Source: Ascaphus truei
Lineage: Eukaryota > Chordata > Amphibia > Anura > Ascaphidae
Direction of reading: 5' to 3'
Assembly: GCA_036426205.1 (NCBI GenBank)
Contig: CM071574.1
Location: 14,110,130-14,174,129, forward strand
Length of the DNA: 64,000 nt
The notes beneath the pieces are model-generated. The model did no database searches. It was not told the DNA's origin and saw only the letters and a program-made list of their open reading frames with translations. The translations under genes were made by a program, and so were the position numbers. This document shows positions 11,756 through 23,616 of the stretch, one piece after another (position 1 is the first letter of the stretch; every line of letters begins with the position of its first letter).

Positions 11756-13200
11756 ACATTAAAAACACTACAAGTGTACATAATTAACTCTATTCTACTA
11801 CTACTCATTGCAGTTACTCTTGGGAATGTATATTTTGCTGAATCTTTTCCAGTCCCAATCCAATCACGTGCCTACTCCGAGTACCGCTTAGGTCCTATTC
11901 TGGTACAGCACCTATTACAGCCTAGAGAGCCCTGGACTTGTAAGGTACGGACCGCATGACATAATGCAGAGGGACCCATCCCCTTAAGGTTTTGTGATGT
12001 CAGGTCAGGGGGAGTGGTTAAGATAGGGGAACTTAAGACAGGGGGAGGGATCATAGCTTCTTCTTTCTTCTAGGATCTACTGGAGCGAAATCCCATCCAC
12101 CCACCCTGTTTTTTGGCATGAGGGATGTCGGCATTGGAAGAAAAGTTCAGTATTTTGCTTTGTTTTGTCGTAGCTTGGGGTATGTGTTGGTTGGAGTAAT
12201 GTTACTCTGGGAGGGGGACTCAATCAGTATTGGCTCCTGTTGGGAGGTCTCAGACCTCATAAGTATTTTAGTTGGGGAAGGCAGCACCATTCCGGGCTAC
12301 TGCAGATGGAATGGTGGTGACCTTCCAGATGGAATTTGTGGAAGGTGGTGCCATTCCAGACTAGGTTCAGTTGGTGTTGTAGTGACCTTCCAATTGGGGT
12401 TCAGTGCATTCAGGCTAAGCTACTAAATGGCTAGAAGAGCACAAGCTGAGGGTATCCCTCGAGCTCTGGTAGGTGTGGACGTAGCAATCTGGCTGGGTCC
12501 CTAGTTTGGGATAAATATGGAATATTTATCTGTTGTTATAAATAAAAAGCTGTTGCCGTTAATTTCTCCTAAGAAGTTGTATGGTGTGGTTACTGGGAAT
12601 GGGAGAGGGATCTAGCTCGAGACATAGGTAAGTCATGCTCTAGCAATGTGCCAGCTCCTGACCTCTTCTAGTCGAGTACCTACTTCTGTCCTTTTTTGGT
12701 ATTGTACTTGCTCCTTTCCTGTTCCGGTCCAGGACAGGCTCTGTGATGGGCTCTAACCCAACTTACCTCTGAAACAAGATCAGGATGTAACCCAGGATTA
12801 GTGTCTTAGTTAAGGTTTATGTTCCTGTGACACATTGACTTTGGTGCTGGGTTGAGACTCGTGGTATCAGGTAGGCCAAGGCCTCCCTGTTCTCCCTCAA
12901 CCATCCAGGATTTCCTTGTTTGGTAATGCCTTCCGTCTTGGCTGCTTTTCACTGACAGATGGCCTTTTAATTCTTGGCATCTAGTGGATTCTAATGAAAA
13001 AGATGTACCTTCAAATGCAAAATCAAACAGCTTTCTTGTCTCAAAAAGTTGGAATTTTGGCAAACTATAAATTTGTTTATAAAAGCTTTGCGGTTGCCAG
13101 GTAACAAAGCAAACATATCACATATGCTTAACAACAAGATTATACATATTTTCTTGTTTAAAGGTTTCCAGGGCAGGTCAGACATAACGATACATTAACT
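11756..13200. other. Unclassified sequence, possibly LTR-derived in part
   Basis: About 11965-12800 has a composition like the LTR-like repeats elsewhere in the window, with a late polyadenylation signal AATAAA near 12540. I could not define its ends or a target duplication, and no protein is encoded. Confidence 0.3.
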
Positions 13201-15687
13201 TTAGAAGAATTTCCAGCAGGGACCAATATTTGTTTCTAAAAGCATTTTGATAATCTTTACAAAAACATTGTATTTTTATACTACGCATTTTACAAAATAG
13301 TAATACTTTTTATTAAGTGACAAGCAGCATAGAATTAGCAGTGCAGACTTGGATAAATGTAACTGTCAAGTTTGACTTTTTTCTGCCTCCTTCTCTTAAA
13401 CCAATATTATAAAGACCAAGCCAAACAATTGTAGACTTACTACAGTCTGTGAGTCTCACTTATGTGTCTGTGAGTTGTTGTTGTTCAACCCAAATAAGGG
13501 AGATTAACCACGTGTACAATAAACAGAAGAATGAAAATCTGAGCTTGATGCACCATTATAAGAGATAGTTTAACAGTTTATAAAGAAGGTCATAGACTCA
13601 AACATAGGAAACTCTGAATGGAGTCAAATGGAAAAGATAGTAAGTATGAGGTGGCCCCTAAGATGTTCTTTGTAGATGTGTGTGAGGTTCAGTTCTTACG
13701 ACCAGTGAGGACTCAAAGGTTCATGTACATAATCTACAAAGGACTCTACCAGTTGACTATTGTATTACAGATGTAGCAAGCTTTGGTTTAACTAATGATA
13801 ATGTAGTCTATTGCATTATAAAAATAAATGTAGAAAAAGGATTGGTGGGACTGCAACCCCGCAAAAATAGAGAAACTCACCAGATCCAAAAAATGAGATC
13901 TGTTAATTAATAAACAGCTACGACACATGAGTAAAATCTTTGCCCCTTATTGACTACATGGGTAGGTCACTCATATTACCTTTTATGTGTAATTTCTCTT
14001 CCCTCAGCATACTCAGCTAATTCTATTATCGGATACCTTTGTACTTATGCCACTTTGTATTACCACATTATCCAGATATTATAAATATTTCCCATTATAC
14101 TGCTCTTCCTTGAACTTGCATTCAGGTTTTTCTATAACTATTGCATTATAAAGCAGAATATCCTAAAGTTTATGTAAATTGAATATATTATTTACTGGTA
14201 TAATGTACCCCGGTATATGTAAATGAATACTGTAATTATTGTGAACTGGTATTTTTGTTGTCTCTGTGACATGTATTAGGTTTTGTGTATTTGAAAACAT
14301 AATTAAAATTTTCAGCGATACAAAAATGAAGCGGAATATTACAGATAATCCTCCCGATGGCGCGCCAGCTGGAGCAATTACCCTTGATACATCTGTATAT
14401 ACAATACAATGTGGTAGACCTAACACAGGGCAGCACTTGGGTAGACGTGGTTCCCTCTGCAACCCTACCCAGAGCAGCAGGCAGATAGCTACTTCTACAT
14501 ACTACAAAGACATGCATACATACATACAATACATACATACATACTAGCACCTAACAGACACACTCACAAGGTGAAGGCTAAAAGATAGAGGTGGGTAAAT
14601 GTGTCAAAATTCAAGGAGCGCGTGAGAGAGACCGATGCTCAAACAACCATTTTGAAACCACACGTGGAGAGATACCTATGGTCAAAAAGGAGCACAGCTG
14701 GGAGATATGCTAAGGGCATATGCAAAGTATATTTTAATTACTCCTATTTTTGTGCAGACATATAAATCAATGCAAATCAGGGACATTTTGCCATATCAAA
14801 ATGGGCAATTAGCGACTTGCTCAAATATAACACAGATAAAATGGCCTACACTGAATGCTTTCAATGTAGACAAATTTGCAAGAAGATGACGTATCCATAA
14901 TGCAAATAGTAATCAAAATGTTTAAATGAATCATCAATAAAATGACAATAACAATAGCAGGATACCACCAAGCACTCAGCCCATTGATTTCATTTATGAA
15001 TTTTCATTTTGCACAAAATGATTTCTAATCAATTACTGGAGAAAATATATCTTTAAGCGAATATAACATAAAGAGCGTGCAGTTATTTAATATAATTTGT
15101 TTAAAGCGTCTTTAAGTTTTGCCTTATCATTTTTTTCTTTGTATCTGGTACAATTTCATCACATAAATGTAATACAGTAAAAATGCTTGTCTTGCCTCAG
15201 TAGTTTTCCATTATGGGTTTGTTTAGACGCAATGCTTCATTACCATGACAGCTTTTGAACTTTGACAAGAATATTTGCAACATCACAATATTTGCAAATA
15301 GCAGTTTCGGAACAAAAGTCCACTGAGGTTAACAGAAGAAACAATAAAGGCCATTTTCTAGATTATTCAAAACTGTTCAAACCGTGCTTAAATATGGACA
15401 GCTCGTATGATTTCTCATTCTTTCTGTCATTAAAGTAATCACACGTGCATGTAGGAAAGTACGTCTTCTGTTTTTACCCTGCAAACATTACTGTTGCTGT
15501 CTTCTGCGAGTTATACATCAACTGTGCACACTGGAAAACATATGGACTCTTTTCAGGGAGATATGCTGTAGTAGAAAATGTACGATCTCGCCATATCCTT
15601 CATTGGGGCTTATTCTGTAAGCTGACCAAAGCGAACTACTAAAAATAAAATGACATAGCCCAAAACCCAATGAGTAAAAGTCTGTAA
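13201..15687. other. AT-rich intergenic, no gene seen
   Basis: Mostly single-copy-looking AT-rich DNA with a (ACAT)n microsatellite at 14511-14545. The short frames on both strands around 14160-14550 do not resemble proteins. Confidence 0.45.
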
Positions 15688-15755
15688 ACTGCAGTAGCGG
15701 CAAAGCGGCGCTATCACACTGAAAGCCCCATTGGCTTCAATCGCGTTACTGCAGG
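15688..15755. repeat. Small fold-back repeat
   Basis: ACTGCAGTAGCG and the inverted CGCGTTACTGCAG flank a 40-bp loop. Probably a degraded fold-back MITE. Confidence 0.45.
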
Positions 15756-15787
15756 ATAAGACCAGTTGATTTGTATTAGTGAACTAA

Positions 15788-16007
15788 CCCTTCGAGTGCC
15801 GGAGGGGCCACGGGGCCAGAGTACTCCGAAGGGGTCATGTGATCGCTCTGTCACTGATGACAGAATGGAAGGGGAGGAGTCACCCCCCTTCCGATCCTGA
15901 TCAGTGTAGATCTTCCTAGTAAAACGAGGTAGATTTTTGGACGACATTGAACGTCATGATTTCCAGACCACAAGACGAAGTAGCCACATCCTGCGGCACT
16001 CAGTGGG
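15788..16007. mobile_element. piggyBac-like MITE
   Basis: Ends CCCTTCGAGTGCCG and the inverted CGGCACTCAGTGGG, flanked by CTAA on the left and TTGA on the right, each one change from TTAA. CCC next to TTAA fits piggyBac termini. About 220 bp, GC-richer than its surroundings, non-coding. Confidence 0.6.
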
Positions 16008-16509
16008 TTGAGTTGGTTCATATGCAAATGTGTGGTAGAGACAGAATGGCTTTGGAGCATCGTATTACATCAAGAGAATAAACATTTTACTATGAGTAAA
16101 TGCTGAATGGTTTGTTAATGCTGTTTACAATTGTCAAACGGAGACATTGCGTCACTCACCAATTCTACTCTGATATGGTTTCAGAAATGTTAATTCTTCC
16201 AATACTGTATGGATAAGTTTCCATAGTAACAATTGGGGACTAAACTTTATTTATTGGGGAGACATTAATATATATATTGTTATTATTACAGTCCTACTAT
16301 GGTTGTAAGGTGGATGTGGCGCCACATAGAAATATTGAGATCAAAAGCTTTTTTTTAAATATTTCAAATCCACATGATTTACCATCCAATGGTCCATTTA
16401 ATACATAAAAAATGTATTTCATTGCCAATCTCCAAATTCTACATGCTCACATATTTGAGCACAAATGCAAATGTAACATTGGAATATATATACATATATA
16501 GGGACAATG

Positions 16510-16822
16510 TCAATGACAGTGTGTCAATCAGTCACCTTTTCACCCACCATAACTTAAATAATGTGTGGTGAAGACCTTCTCATGTCTCAAGTTGCAAAGC
16601 CAGTACAACCAACCTCACACTGATGAGACCCACAAGGTCGAAACAGTCTGTCTGTAAGTAGGATTATTGGCTTTGCATCTCATCCCAGGCTATGTTTAAA
16701 AGCTGTGTTTAAAGCAGCATGCATTGGCTTAAGGGTTTAACCATGTAATGCGGTCTTGAGACGAAAGGTGGCACTGTGTGCTCATTTGCATGTCATTTCC
16801 CAGAATCCCTTGCTGCAGTGGA

Positions 16823-16826
<4 letters not shown>
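16510..16826 (+). repeat. Dispersed repeat carrying a hammerhead ribozyme motif
   Basis: The segment 16660-16826 is repeated at 51850-52122 (shared blocks include GGCTTTGCATCTCATCCCAG, GCTTAAG, GCATGTCATTTCCCAG and AATCCCTTGCTGCAGTGGAAG). In this copy it is cut off by an (AT)n tract. The other copy continues to ACATGCAAATGAGCA, the inverse of TGCTCATTTGCATGT at 16779-16793. The 5' boundary is a guess. The hammerhead motif lies in its 5' part and is not conserved in the second copy. Confidence 0.55.
16594..16676 (+). ncRNA. Type I hammerhead ribozyme candidate
   Basis: The sequence shows every core element of a hammerhead in the right order. CTGATGA is at 16620-16626. Stem II is GACC/GGTC (16627-16630 with 16636-16639), loop CACAA. 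GAAA is at 16640-16643. A two-base-pair stem III (A43-C44 with G50-T51, loop AGTCT) leads to the cleavage triplet GTC, with the predicted cut after 16652. Stem I begins ACA/TGT (16617-16619 with 16653-16655), continues CCT/AGG, and closes with a perfect nine-base-pair helix, GCAAAGCCA (16594-16602) with TGGCTTTGC (16668-16676). All conserved core bases are present. Hammerheads are known in Penelope-like elements and from amphibian genomes; very short stem III forms often act better as dimers. Activity is inferred, not shown. Confidence 0.75.
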
Positions 16827-16888
<62 letters not shown>

Positions 16889-16892
16889 ATGT
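16826..16892. repeat. (AT)n and (GT)n microsatellite
   Basis: Uninterrupted AT dinucleotides followed by a short GT run; it truncates the preceding repeat. Confidence 0.95.
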
Positions 16893-18459
16893 GTATGTCC
16901 CTCATTCAATATGGTGAAGTTCCTTCCCCATGCTGGAGATAAGAAGATTAATTTTTCCAGCACTGGAAAGCAACTGTGCAGCATATTGAATAGGTGGTTG
17001 TGTTAAGAGTACCGTATGGATATATACATTAAAAAATAGCTTTTCTTACAGTGATTTAAAGGAAAAAATACAAAGGATTACAAGTACTGTTTGTTTACTG
17101 TCAGGTATATAAACTATTTCAGCTTAAACATTCATGAAATTGAAGGATATCTAAAAGCATACTTTAAAGTTGACTAATAATATATAATGCAACGTTTTCA
17201 GCAGTAGAAGTGCTTGTTACTCTTGCAACAGTGATTGTAGAAATGATTTTATTTTTTGTCATATGAGGTGGAACAGTGAAATAATTTTGGATATTTCATC
17301 CATAGGGGCCATTTAGGTTACATTTGAAAGTCTTTTAAACACCTACTTGTCGCAAACTTGACAGCACTCAGGATTTCTTTTCTCATTTAGCATTATGTTT
17401 ACTTGTTCCTCAGCAGGCTTGTCTGATGCTAATGGACTCACAGCAGTTCATCCCACATCAGTTATTACAGGTCTAATTCAGTCATTAACATTTCATTAAT
17501 GGAGTGGCCTCCTAGCTGCCTGCATGGCTGTGCAGATATTGATGAGACCCCTAGTACAATAAGTTAAACCTATTTTTTTTAAGGATGACTTTTTAAACAA
17601 TTGTTCTATGAAGTCTGAAAACATGCATTATACACTTAGACTAAAATTATTTTCCTCTATAATAGTAATATAATATAAATAAAAAATCTCCATAGTTGCT
17701 CCAAGTAAATGTGTTTACATTGTATTTGAATCCAGTAACAGTATACAGTACAAAAATCTAACAATAAAAGCATTTTTGTATTTCATGTCTATTGTGGATA
17801 CAATTATACTTCATTTTACATAAATTCGCCATTAAAGATAACTAGAAATTGAGTGCTTCAAATTATTTAGAAGACGTAAGAAATACCCAATATTTCAAAG
17901 AAAAGTTTGAAATATTGTAACTTACTTAGATATTTTATATAGTAAAGATGCCTCTACTGTATATGTACACGTGGGAAATCTTAATTTGCAGAAAATTGTC
18001 AAAAATCGAGTTCAAAATCTACACAATACATTCAGGTTCTGTTTAAAACAATTATGGAGCTTGTTATCTTGATCAAATACTTAATCTGAGATACATCCAG
18101 AATCTGCATATGTCATACAAATTTGGTCAGCAGTTTGTCCACTCGTGGTCTCGTCACATGCATGCATGGTTACCGTTTAAAAATACTTAGTGGAAGAAAA
18201 TGTGCATTTTCGGACAGCGCTAGAAAGGATTATCAGAACAATTTTGTTGAGGCTGCTTTTGTCTGTCAAAGTAAATAAAATGAAAAAGCACAATGTAAAA
18301 TAAATAACAGAAATGCCATGACTTGCTTCTCTACAGGAATCAACTTTACCATGCTGACATGGCAAGAAGCTTTGATTTTCCCATCAGGAAAAATATTTAC
18401 TCAATTTAACAAATAGGATTTATTATGTGTACAGTAGCTGAACTTAATTTGCTCTATAA
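16893..18459. other. AT-rich intergenic; contains an enhancer-like segment
   Basis: No gene recognised. 17340-17560 has several homeodomain-type cores (CTAATTCAG, CATTAACA, TTCATTAATGG) in otherwise complex, non-repetitive sequence; see findings. Confidence 0.45.
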
Positions 18460-18473
18460 TAATAATAATAATA

Positions 18474-18526
<53 letters not shown>

Positions 18527-18642
18527 CTTAAGTCTTCTTACTGTTAAAAAAAAGTATTATACTACACAAACAATAATGCCTATTTTAGCATAAAGAAAAT
18601 CAGTAGTCTAAAAGGTTCTAGAGAAAACTGATTTATATACTG

Positions 18643-18680
<38 letters not shown>
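18460..18680. repeat. Microsatellites: (AAT)n and (TA)n
   Basis: An (AAT)n tract fills about 18460-18526 and a (TA)n tract 18640-18680. The latter abuts the 5' end of the Penelope-like fragment. Confidence 0.95.
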
Positions 18681-18681
<1 letters not shown>

Positions 18682-18683
<2 letters not shown>

Positions 18684-19765
18684 CACACCAACAGGACGCA
18701 ACGTCAAACTAGACGGCTACATACAGAGCTTCAGATCACGAGTTTCCTCACTAGCATACTGTAAGCACAGCAGAAAAAAACTATGTACAACCTATCCCCC
18801 GTGGAGAGATCTGCAATCAAGGAACTGCGAAACAACCACAACATCACCATCAAACCAGCAGATAAAGGAGGTGCAGTGGTGCTTATAAACACAAATAAAT
18901 ACATAGAAGAAGGCAATAGACAACTCACAGACAACATCTACTACAAGAAACTCACACATGATCCACCCCAGGAATATACAAAGCAACTCATGAATCTCAT
19001 CAAATCATTCCCTGACCACCTGCAACCACAATTGAAGCAACTAATACCTGACAACGCAAGAGTTGGGATCTTCTACATGCTTTCCAAAATCCACAAACCA
19101 GGAATCCCGGGCAGACCAATTATAACAGGTATGGATACACTCACTGAACAAATATCAGGCTTAGTGGAGAATATCCTCAAACCTTTAGTCAAAAGCACCA
19201 GCAGCTTCATACAAGATACCACAGATTTTCTCAATAACCTTAACAACATCAACCAAATACCATCCAACACACTGTTAGTTACCATGGATGTAGAATCCCT
19301 TTACAGCAACATCCCCCACAAGGATGGTATTGAGGTATGCTTGCAATTCCTTACAACATCACCCCTGGATCAGAAATACAGCACTGAAAGAATTACCAAA
19401 CTGATTGAATACATCCTCACACACAGCTACTTCAGCTCAATAAGGAAATATACCTACAACTAATGCGGACTGCAATGGATACCAAGATGGCACCGCAATA
19501 TGCCAATCTTTTCATGGCAAATCTTGAACAAAGATTCCTAACTACATGCCCCCACAAACCCTACAAATATTACAGATACATTGATGACCTGTTTATAATA
19601 TGGACAGAGGGTGAAGGAAACCTAAAACAATTCCACAAGTCTCTGAACTCATTCCATCCATCAATTAAACTCAAAATTGATTATTCGGCAAACCTAGTAA
19701 GCTTTCTAGATACAACAGAAACACTGAAAAATGGTAAACTACACACATCTGTATACAAGTGTAAC
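18682..19765 (+). mobile_element. Penelope-like element, broken reverse transcriptase
   Basis: Three frame segments join into one Penelope-type RT. 18682-18780 encodes PTGRNVKLDGYIQSF. 18783-19463 (226 residues) carries NLSPVERSAIKELR, IKPADKGGAVVLINTNKYIE, MLSKIHKPGIPGRPIITGMD, and motif A TMDVESLYSNIPHKDG. 19463 onward carries motif B TAMDTKMAPQYANLFMANLE, motif C YRYIDDLFIIW with the catalytic aspartates, and VSFLDT. The family usually has G in the position of D in 'AMDTKMAP'. Frameshifts occur near 18780 and 19460, the latter between the fingers and motif B. The C-terminus stops in a poly(C) tract near 19768, so thumb and GIY-YIG endonuclease are missing. The left edge is a (TA)n tract. 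Terminal repeats of Penelope type occur separately at 2508 and 44818. Confidence 0.9.
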
Positions 19766-21271
19766 GGGTTTTCCCCCCCCCCAATCGCAGATGATACTGT
19801 GGAACATACATATACACACACACACACACGCAGCGGCCATTATCCGGTCATGTTTCTGAGCCGTTTTGGTAAAGTACGCTGTATTCCATGCGGGATTCAC
19901 TCGTTAATCTTCTGAGAAGGCTGCGAATCACACAAGTCACACCTCTGTTTACCGTTGTTGATTTCCTTCATTTGCTTGGTTTTGGTTTGAGATTTGGAAT
20001 ATTTATTCCTTTTATAAATGGCTGACTTGCAATCCATGTTCTAAGTCAACATTCAGTAGTGTGAGCAGTGTCCACATTGTTTTCATAAACTGATTGGCAG
20101 ATTGATCTGTTGATATTATTGGCTGTAGTAAAGGTCACTTCCTATTTATTTTGTCTGTTATTTAGTTTTTTTTATCAGCACTGTCGTGGTAGACCAGACT
20201 TTCACGGGGATCACAGATACAAGGCAGAACGAGAGAGATAAATAAACAATAGTTTATTCAGGCCGGAGCCAACAGGGAGCAACACAAGGCAAAAAAGGCA
20301 TTAACTCATCACAATCTCAGGGTATAGGGGATTCCTAGCTCGCTAGGTGTAGGGCACTGCCGATGCTAGATTACCCTTGATGCCACCTTGATCCGTCTGC
20401 TCAGAGTATTCCAGAAACTCGGGATGCCGGCCCAGCCATGAATAACTGTAGAGCCCTGATCATTATCGGCCAGTATCGTTTCCAGGCATGAATTCCAGAT
20501 CTGAAAACATGATGAACTGCGTAGAGACAAATCATCAGAGACCTGTCCTCCTCTGAGCCAAGCAGGAGCTGGGGGTTCGACCACACAGTCAAATCTGGGC
20601 AGTGGAAGGTGACTGTACTGAAAAACAGCCCCAGGGAGAAGGGCTTGGTGAGCATGGGAAATTGGAACTGACCAATTGGAACGACGAGGCTAGGCCCCAG
20701 GCCTCGGTTCCCAATTACAGTTCTATACCTCCCACAGGGGTAGACGCATTGCTGCCAGGGAGAGAACAATACTATATATAGGAGTATATACCTCCCCAGC
20801 AGAAGGGTTCGCCCTTCCCCACCTATAGGTGTAGTGTCCAGAGACACTATACCTAGCCCTACACAAAGGCTACTCCCTGACTCACTGTGTGCTAGCCACT
20901 CAACCATTGTTAGTGGCCCAAGCACACAATGAGTCACATACTAGTGCAAATAAATCACAAATACAATTATCAACAGATAAACAGATAGTAACCCTGCCAT
21001 AGATCCCTAATCTCAGGTTACATAGTCTAGTAGGCCTCAGTGGCAAACATTTTGGGGCTCTGAGAGGGCTATTTTGACCATGTACCTGGGCTGCATCTTG
21101 ACTGGTGGCAAGGAGCAGGCTTATCTTTTAATATACTGTGCCAGCTGCCCCTACGTCACATGCACAATAGCAATTTTTGTTTTCTTCCTTTTAAGGTTGT
21201 TTCATGCTGATATTTGTTTTATCTACATTCCAGTATTTCTGTTATCAGCAAAAAACGAGTTCGCTTGGGAT
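19766..21271. other. Unclassified; possible antisense LTR-like repeat at 20183-20940
   Basis: After a (CA)n run near 19811-19829 the sequence is non-coding. 20183-20940 starts TGTCGTGG, has an inverted polyadenylation signal (TTTATT, ~20250) and LTR-like GC content, but I found no target duplication or internal region. The 178-residue minus-strand frame at 20401-20937 resembles no family I know. Confidence 0.35.
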
Positions 21272-21376
21272 TCACTAAGGGCCGATGCGCGTATCGCATT
21301 TCCCAATATGGCGTTAACTGCCATTGACTTGAATGCTGGATTGAGATACTGTATCTTACATCAGCCCTTAGTAAAT
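21272..21376. repeat. Fold-back MITE-like element
   Basis: ACTAAGGGCCGATG at the left pairs with CATCAGCCCTTAGT at the right, with a second inverted pair inside (CGTATCGCA / GATACTGTATC). Resembles the fold-backs at 811 and 7957. Confidence 0.55.
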
Positions 21377-22150
21377 ATTGGTGAACTTTTCACAAAAGTA
21401 CGAATCTGCTGCGCATTCGTCCAACGAAGTTTGGTGCGCCTAACTTTAAGAAAATCATCACCACTAGAGTTCACTTTAACGCACTTTATAAAATTCATCC
21501 TGGACCTGCAATATGGCTTTTGCTGGAGAGAGAGAGAACATTGTTTGCAACTGCAGACAAAGAAAGGCTATAGTTTTATGTTTGTCTTGTGGAGAGTAGG
21601 TACAACAATTCTGCTTCTTTAACTTGCCATTTTAATGCCTACACCAACATCTATATTATTCCTAGATTAAAGAACTGTTAAATTAATTAATAGATTTTTT
21701 TTAAAGTAAAGTTAATATGGTTCTTGGTATGTGACAGGGCAGAGTCAGACTTGGGGGAACTATCACACAGAAACTCCTATTGACCTTAATGGGAGTTTCT
21801 CCATGATAATGCCCAGGTCACAGTTTAATGAATAACCCCCTAAATCCACTACTTCCTCTATTTTTCAGGAACACTGGCATTCTTGGTTCGACCTGTTGAC
21901 TTTCTCCCTTTTTCCTACCGGGAAGAATTTAACATCCAATGTCTTTTAAGAATTATGTTGTTTTACTAGACGCACGGTTATTTATTGCAGGATCACTACA
22001 GCTCTAACCAGTTTTTCTCTCAGCTCTGCCACTTGTTATTTAATTCCTATATTTTTTTCGCTAGGTTAAAAAAACTAAAGCTAATTTGCTATTGGCTAAC
22101 AAAACTCTCTGCTCATAACAGGGCTGCAACAGCTAGGTTTCTGTCCTCTT
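21377..22150. other. Intergenic, no gene seen
   Basis: Includes a short palindrome GAAACTCC ... GGGAGTTTC at 21770-21799, probably another small fold-back. Nothing else recognised. Confidence 0.45.
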
Positions 22151-22165
22151 AAAAAGGCTACAATT

Positions 22166-23014
22166 ATATAGACCGAAAGGACTGGGAAAGTATTTGGGAA
22201 TCAGCCTCAGGAACTTCCATATGTACCACAATCAAAGAGAATATAAACAAAATACTGGTTCGCTGGTATCTTACTCCAGTTAGAATAAATCAAATCTACC
22301 CTCTGGCCTCCGATCTATGTTGGAGAGGCTGCGGACAAAAAGGTGACATGGCCCACATTTGGTGGTCGTGTCCAGAAATTCAGAAATACTGGGAAACCAT
22401 ACAGTCTTTAATTAAAGAGGTCACAGACCTCACCATACCCATTGATCCGCTGACCTACTTATTGGCCAGGCCAATTGAGAATATTGACCGCCGAACAAGA
22501 AAATTGATCTCCTTCATCCTCACAGCGGCTAGATGTGCGGTGGCAGCTTCATGGAAAAAGCTGTTCCTCCCCCCCCCCCTAGGCAAACAGTTAAAAAGAG
22601 AATCCAAGAGGTAATGCTGATGGAGAAACTATCAGCCTTCCTAAAGAGGAAGACGGTACCCTTCTATAAAATATGGGAGCCATGGCTGACCTGAATAGCA
22701 GACTAAAACTGGCTATCCCCAGCAAGCGATGGATGTGACATGGGAGGAATCACCCATGGTGAACTGAGGAGGAAGGGAACTTCCTTCCTCAAACCCCCCC
22801 CCCCACCCCCCCCTTCCCCCCCCCCCCTCTCCTCTCCCCCTCTCTCTCTGTTTCTATTCTCGCGCTAACCCTGCCGACCCAAGATGTTAAGTCGGGGGCG
22901 CGCTGAGACTTTCTCTGTTACAAAATTAGAAAAACCTTGTATTAGGCCACAGTATGTTTATTTGTAAAATGTATACCACATAATGCCTAATAAAAAAAAT
23001 TTGAAACAAAAAAA
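22166..23014 (+). mobile_element. 5'-truncated L1-type LINE insertion with 15-bp target duplication
   Basis: From 22170 the frame reads DRKDWESIWESA, IKENINKILVRWYLTPVR, DLCWRGCGQKGDMAHIWWSC and PIENIDRRTRKLISFILTAA. This is the C-terminus of L1-clade ORF2, including the CX3CX7HX4C motif. A poly(C) slip near 22570 shifts frame into KKRIQEVMLMEKLSAFL and the terminal WEPWLT stop. The 3' UTR includes C- and CT-rich tracts, an AATAAA at ~22989 and a poly(A) tail. The flanks carry the perfect duplication AAAAAGGCTACAATT (22151-22165 and 23015-23029), showing target-primed insertion with 5' truncation. The endonuclease and RT domains are absent. Confidence 0.9.
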
Positions 23015-23233
23015 AAAAAGGCTACAATTTTTTCAGTGTTATTGTTTTCAGTTGGATAGTTATTTCATACTTTTGTAACCAAAATACAGCTCCTTACTAT
23101 GTCATAGTGATGTATATTAATTTATTTGTATTTCTTCGGGGCTATTTATCAAACTATCCCGTCAAGAAAAATATACCAGATTTATCAAAAGAAAAAATCC
23201 TACAGAAAACAATGGTGTTTTTGTATTCATTCT

Positions 23234-23335
23234 CTCTCCCATTGTCTCTCTCCCATTCTCTCTCTCCCATTCTTTCTCTCCCATTCTCTCTCTCCCATTC
23301 TCTCTCTCTCCTCTCTCTCTCTCGTTCGACAAATC
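23234..23335. repeat. (CT)n-rich microsatellite with CCATT interruptions
   Basis: CTCTCTCCCATT units repeated about eight times, then pure CT. Sits at the left edge of the large TA-type element. Confidence 0.9.
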
Positions 23336-23552
23336 ACCCAAAAATCTACTAGCCCAACCAAAAAAATCTACTCGCCACCTAGTCCCGCCCCCAGCCCCAC
23401 CCCTATTCCCGCCCCCCAACCCTAATCCCGCCCCCAACCCCGCTTTAAAATAAAATATATAAATAAAATACATTTAATAAATTCCTAGTCAGAACATTCG
23501 TTTTTGACAAATTTATTTATTGTATTACATTATACTACAATTAGTCTTTGTT

Positions 23553-23616
<64 letters not shown>

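Noticed and set aside
20401..20937. 178-residue minus-strand frame
   Set aside because: No motif or family resemblance; falls in a possible LTR-like repeat with GC-rich composition.
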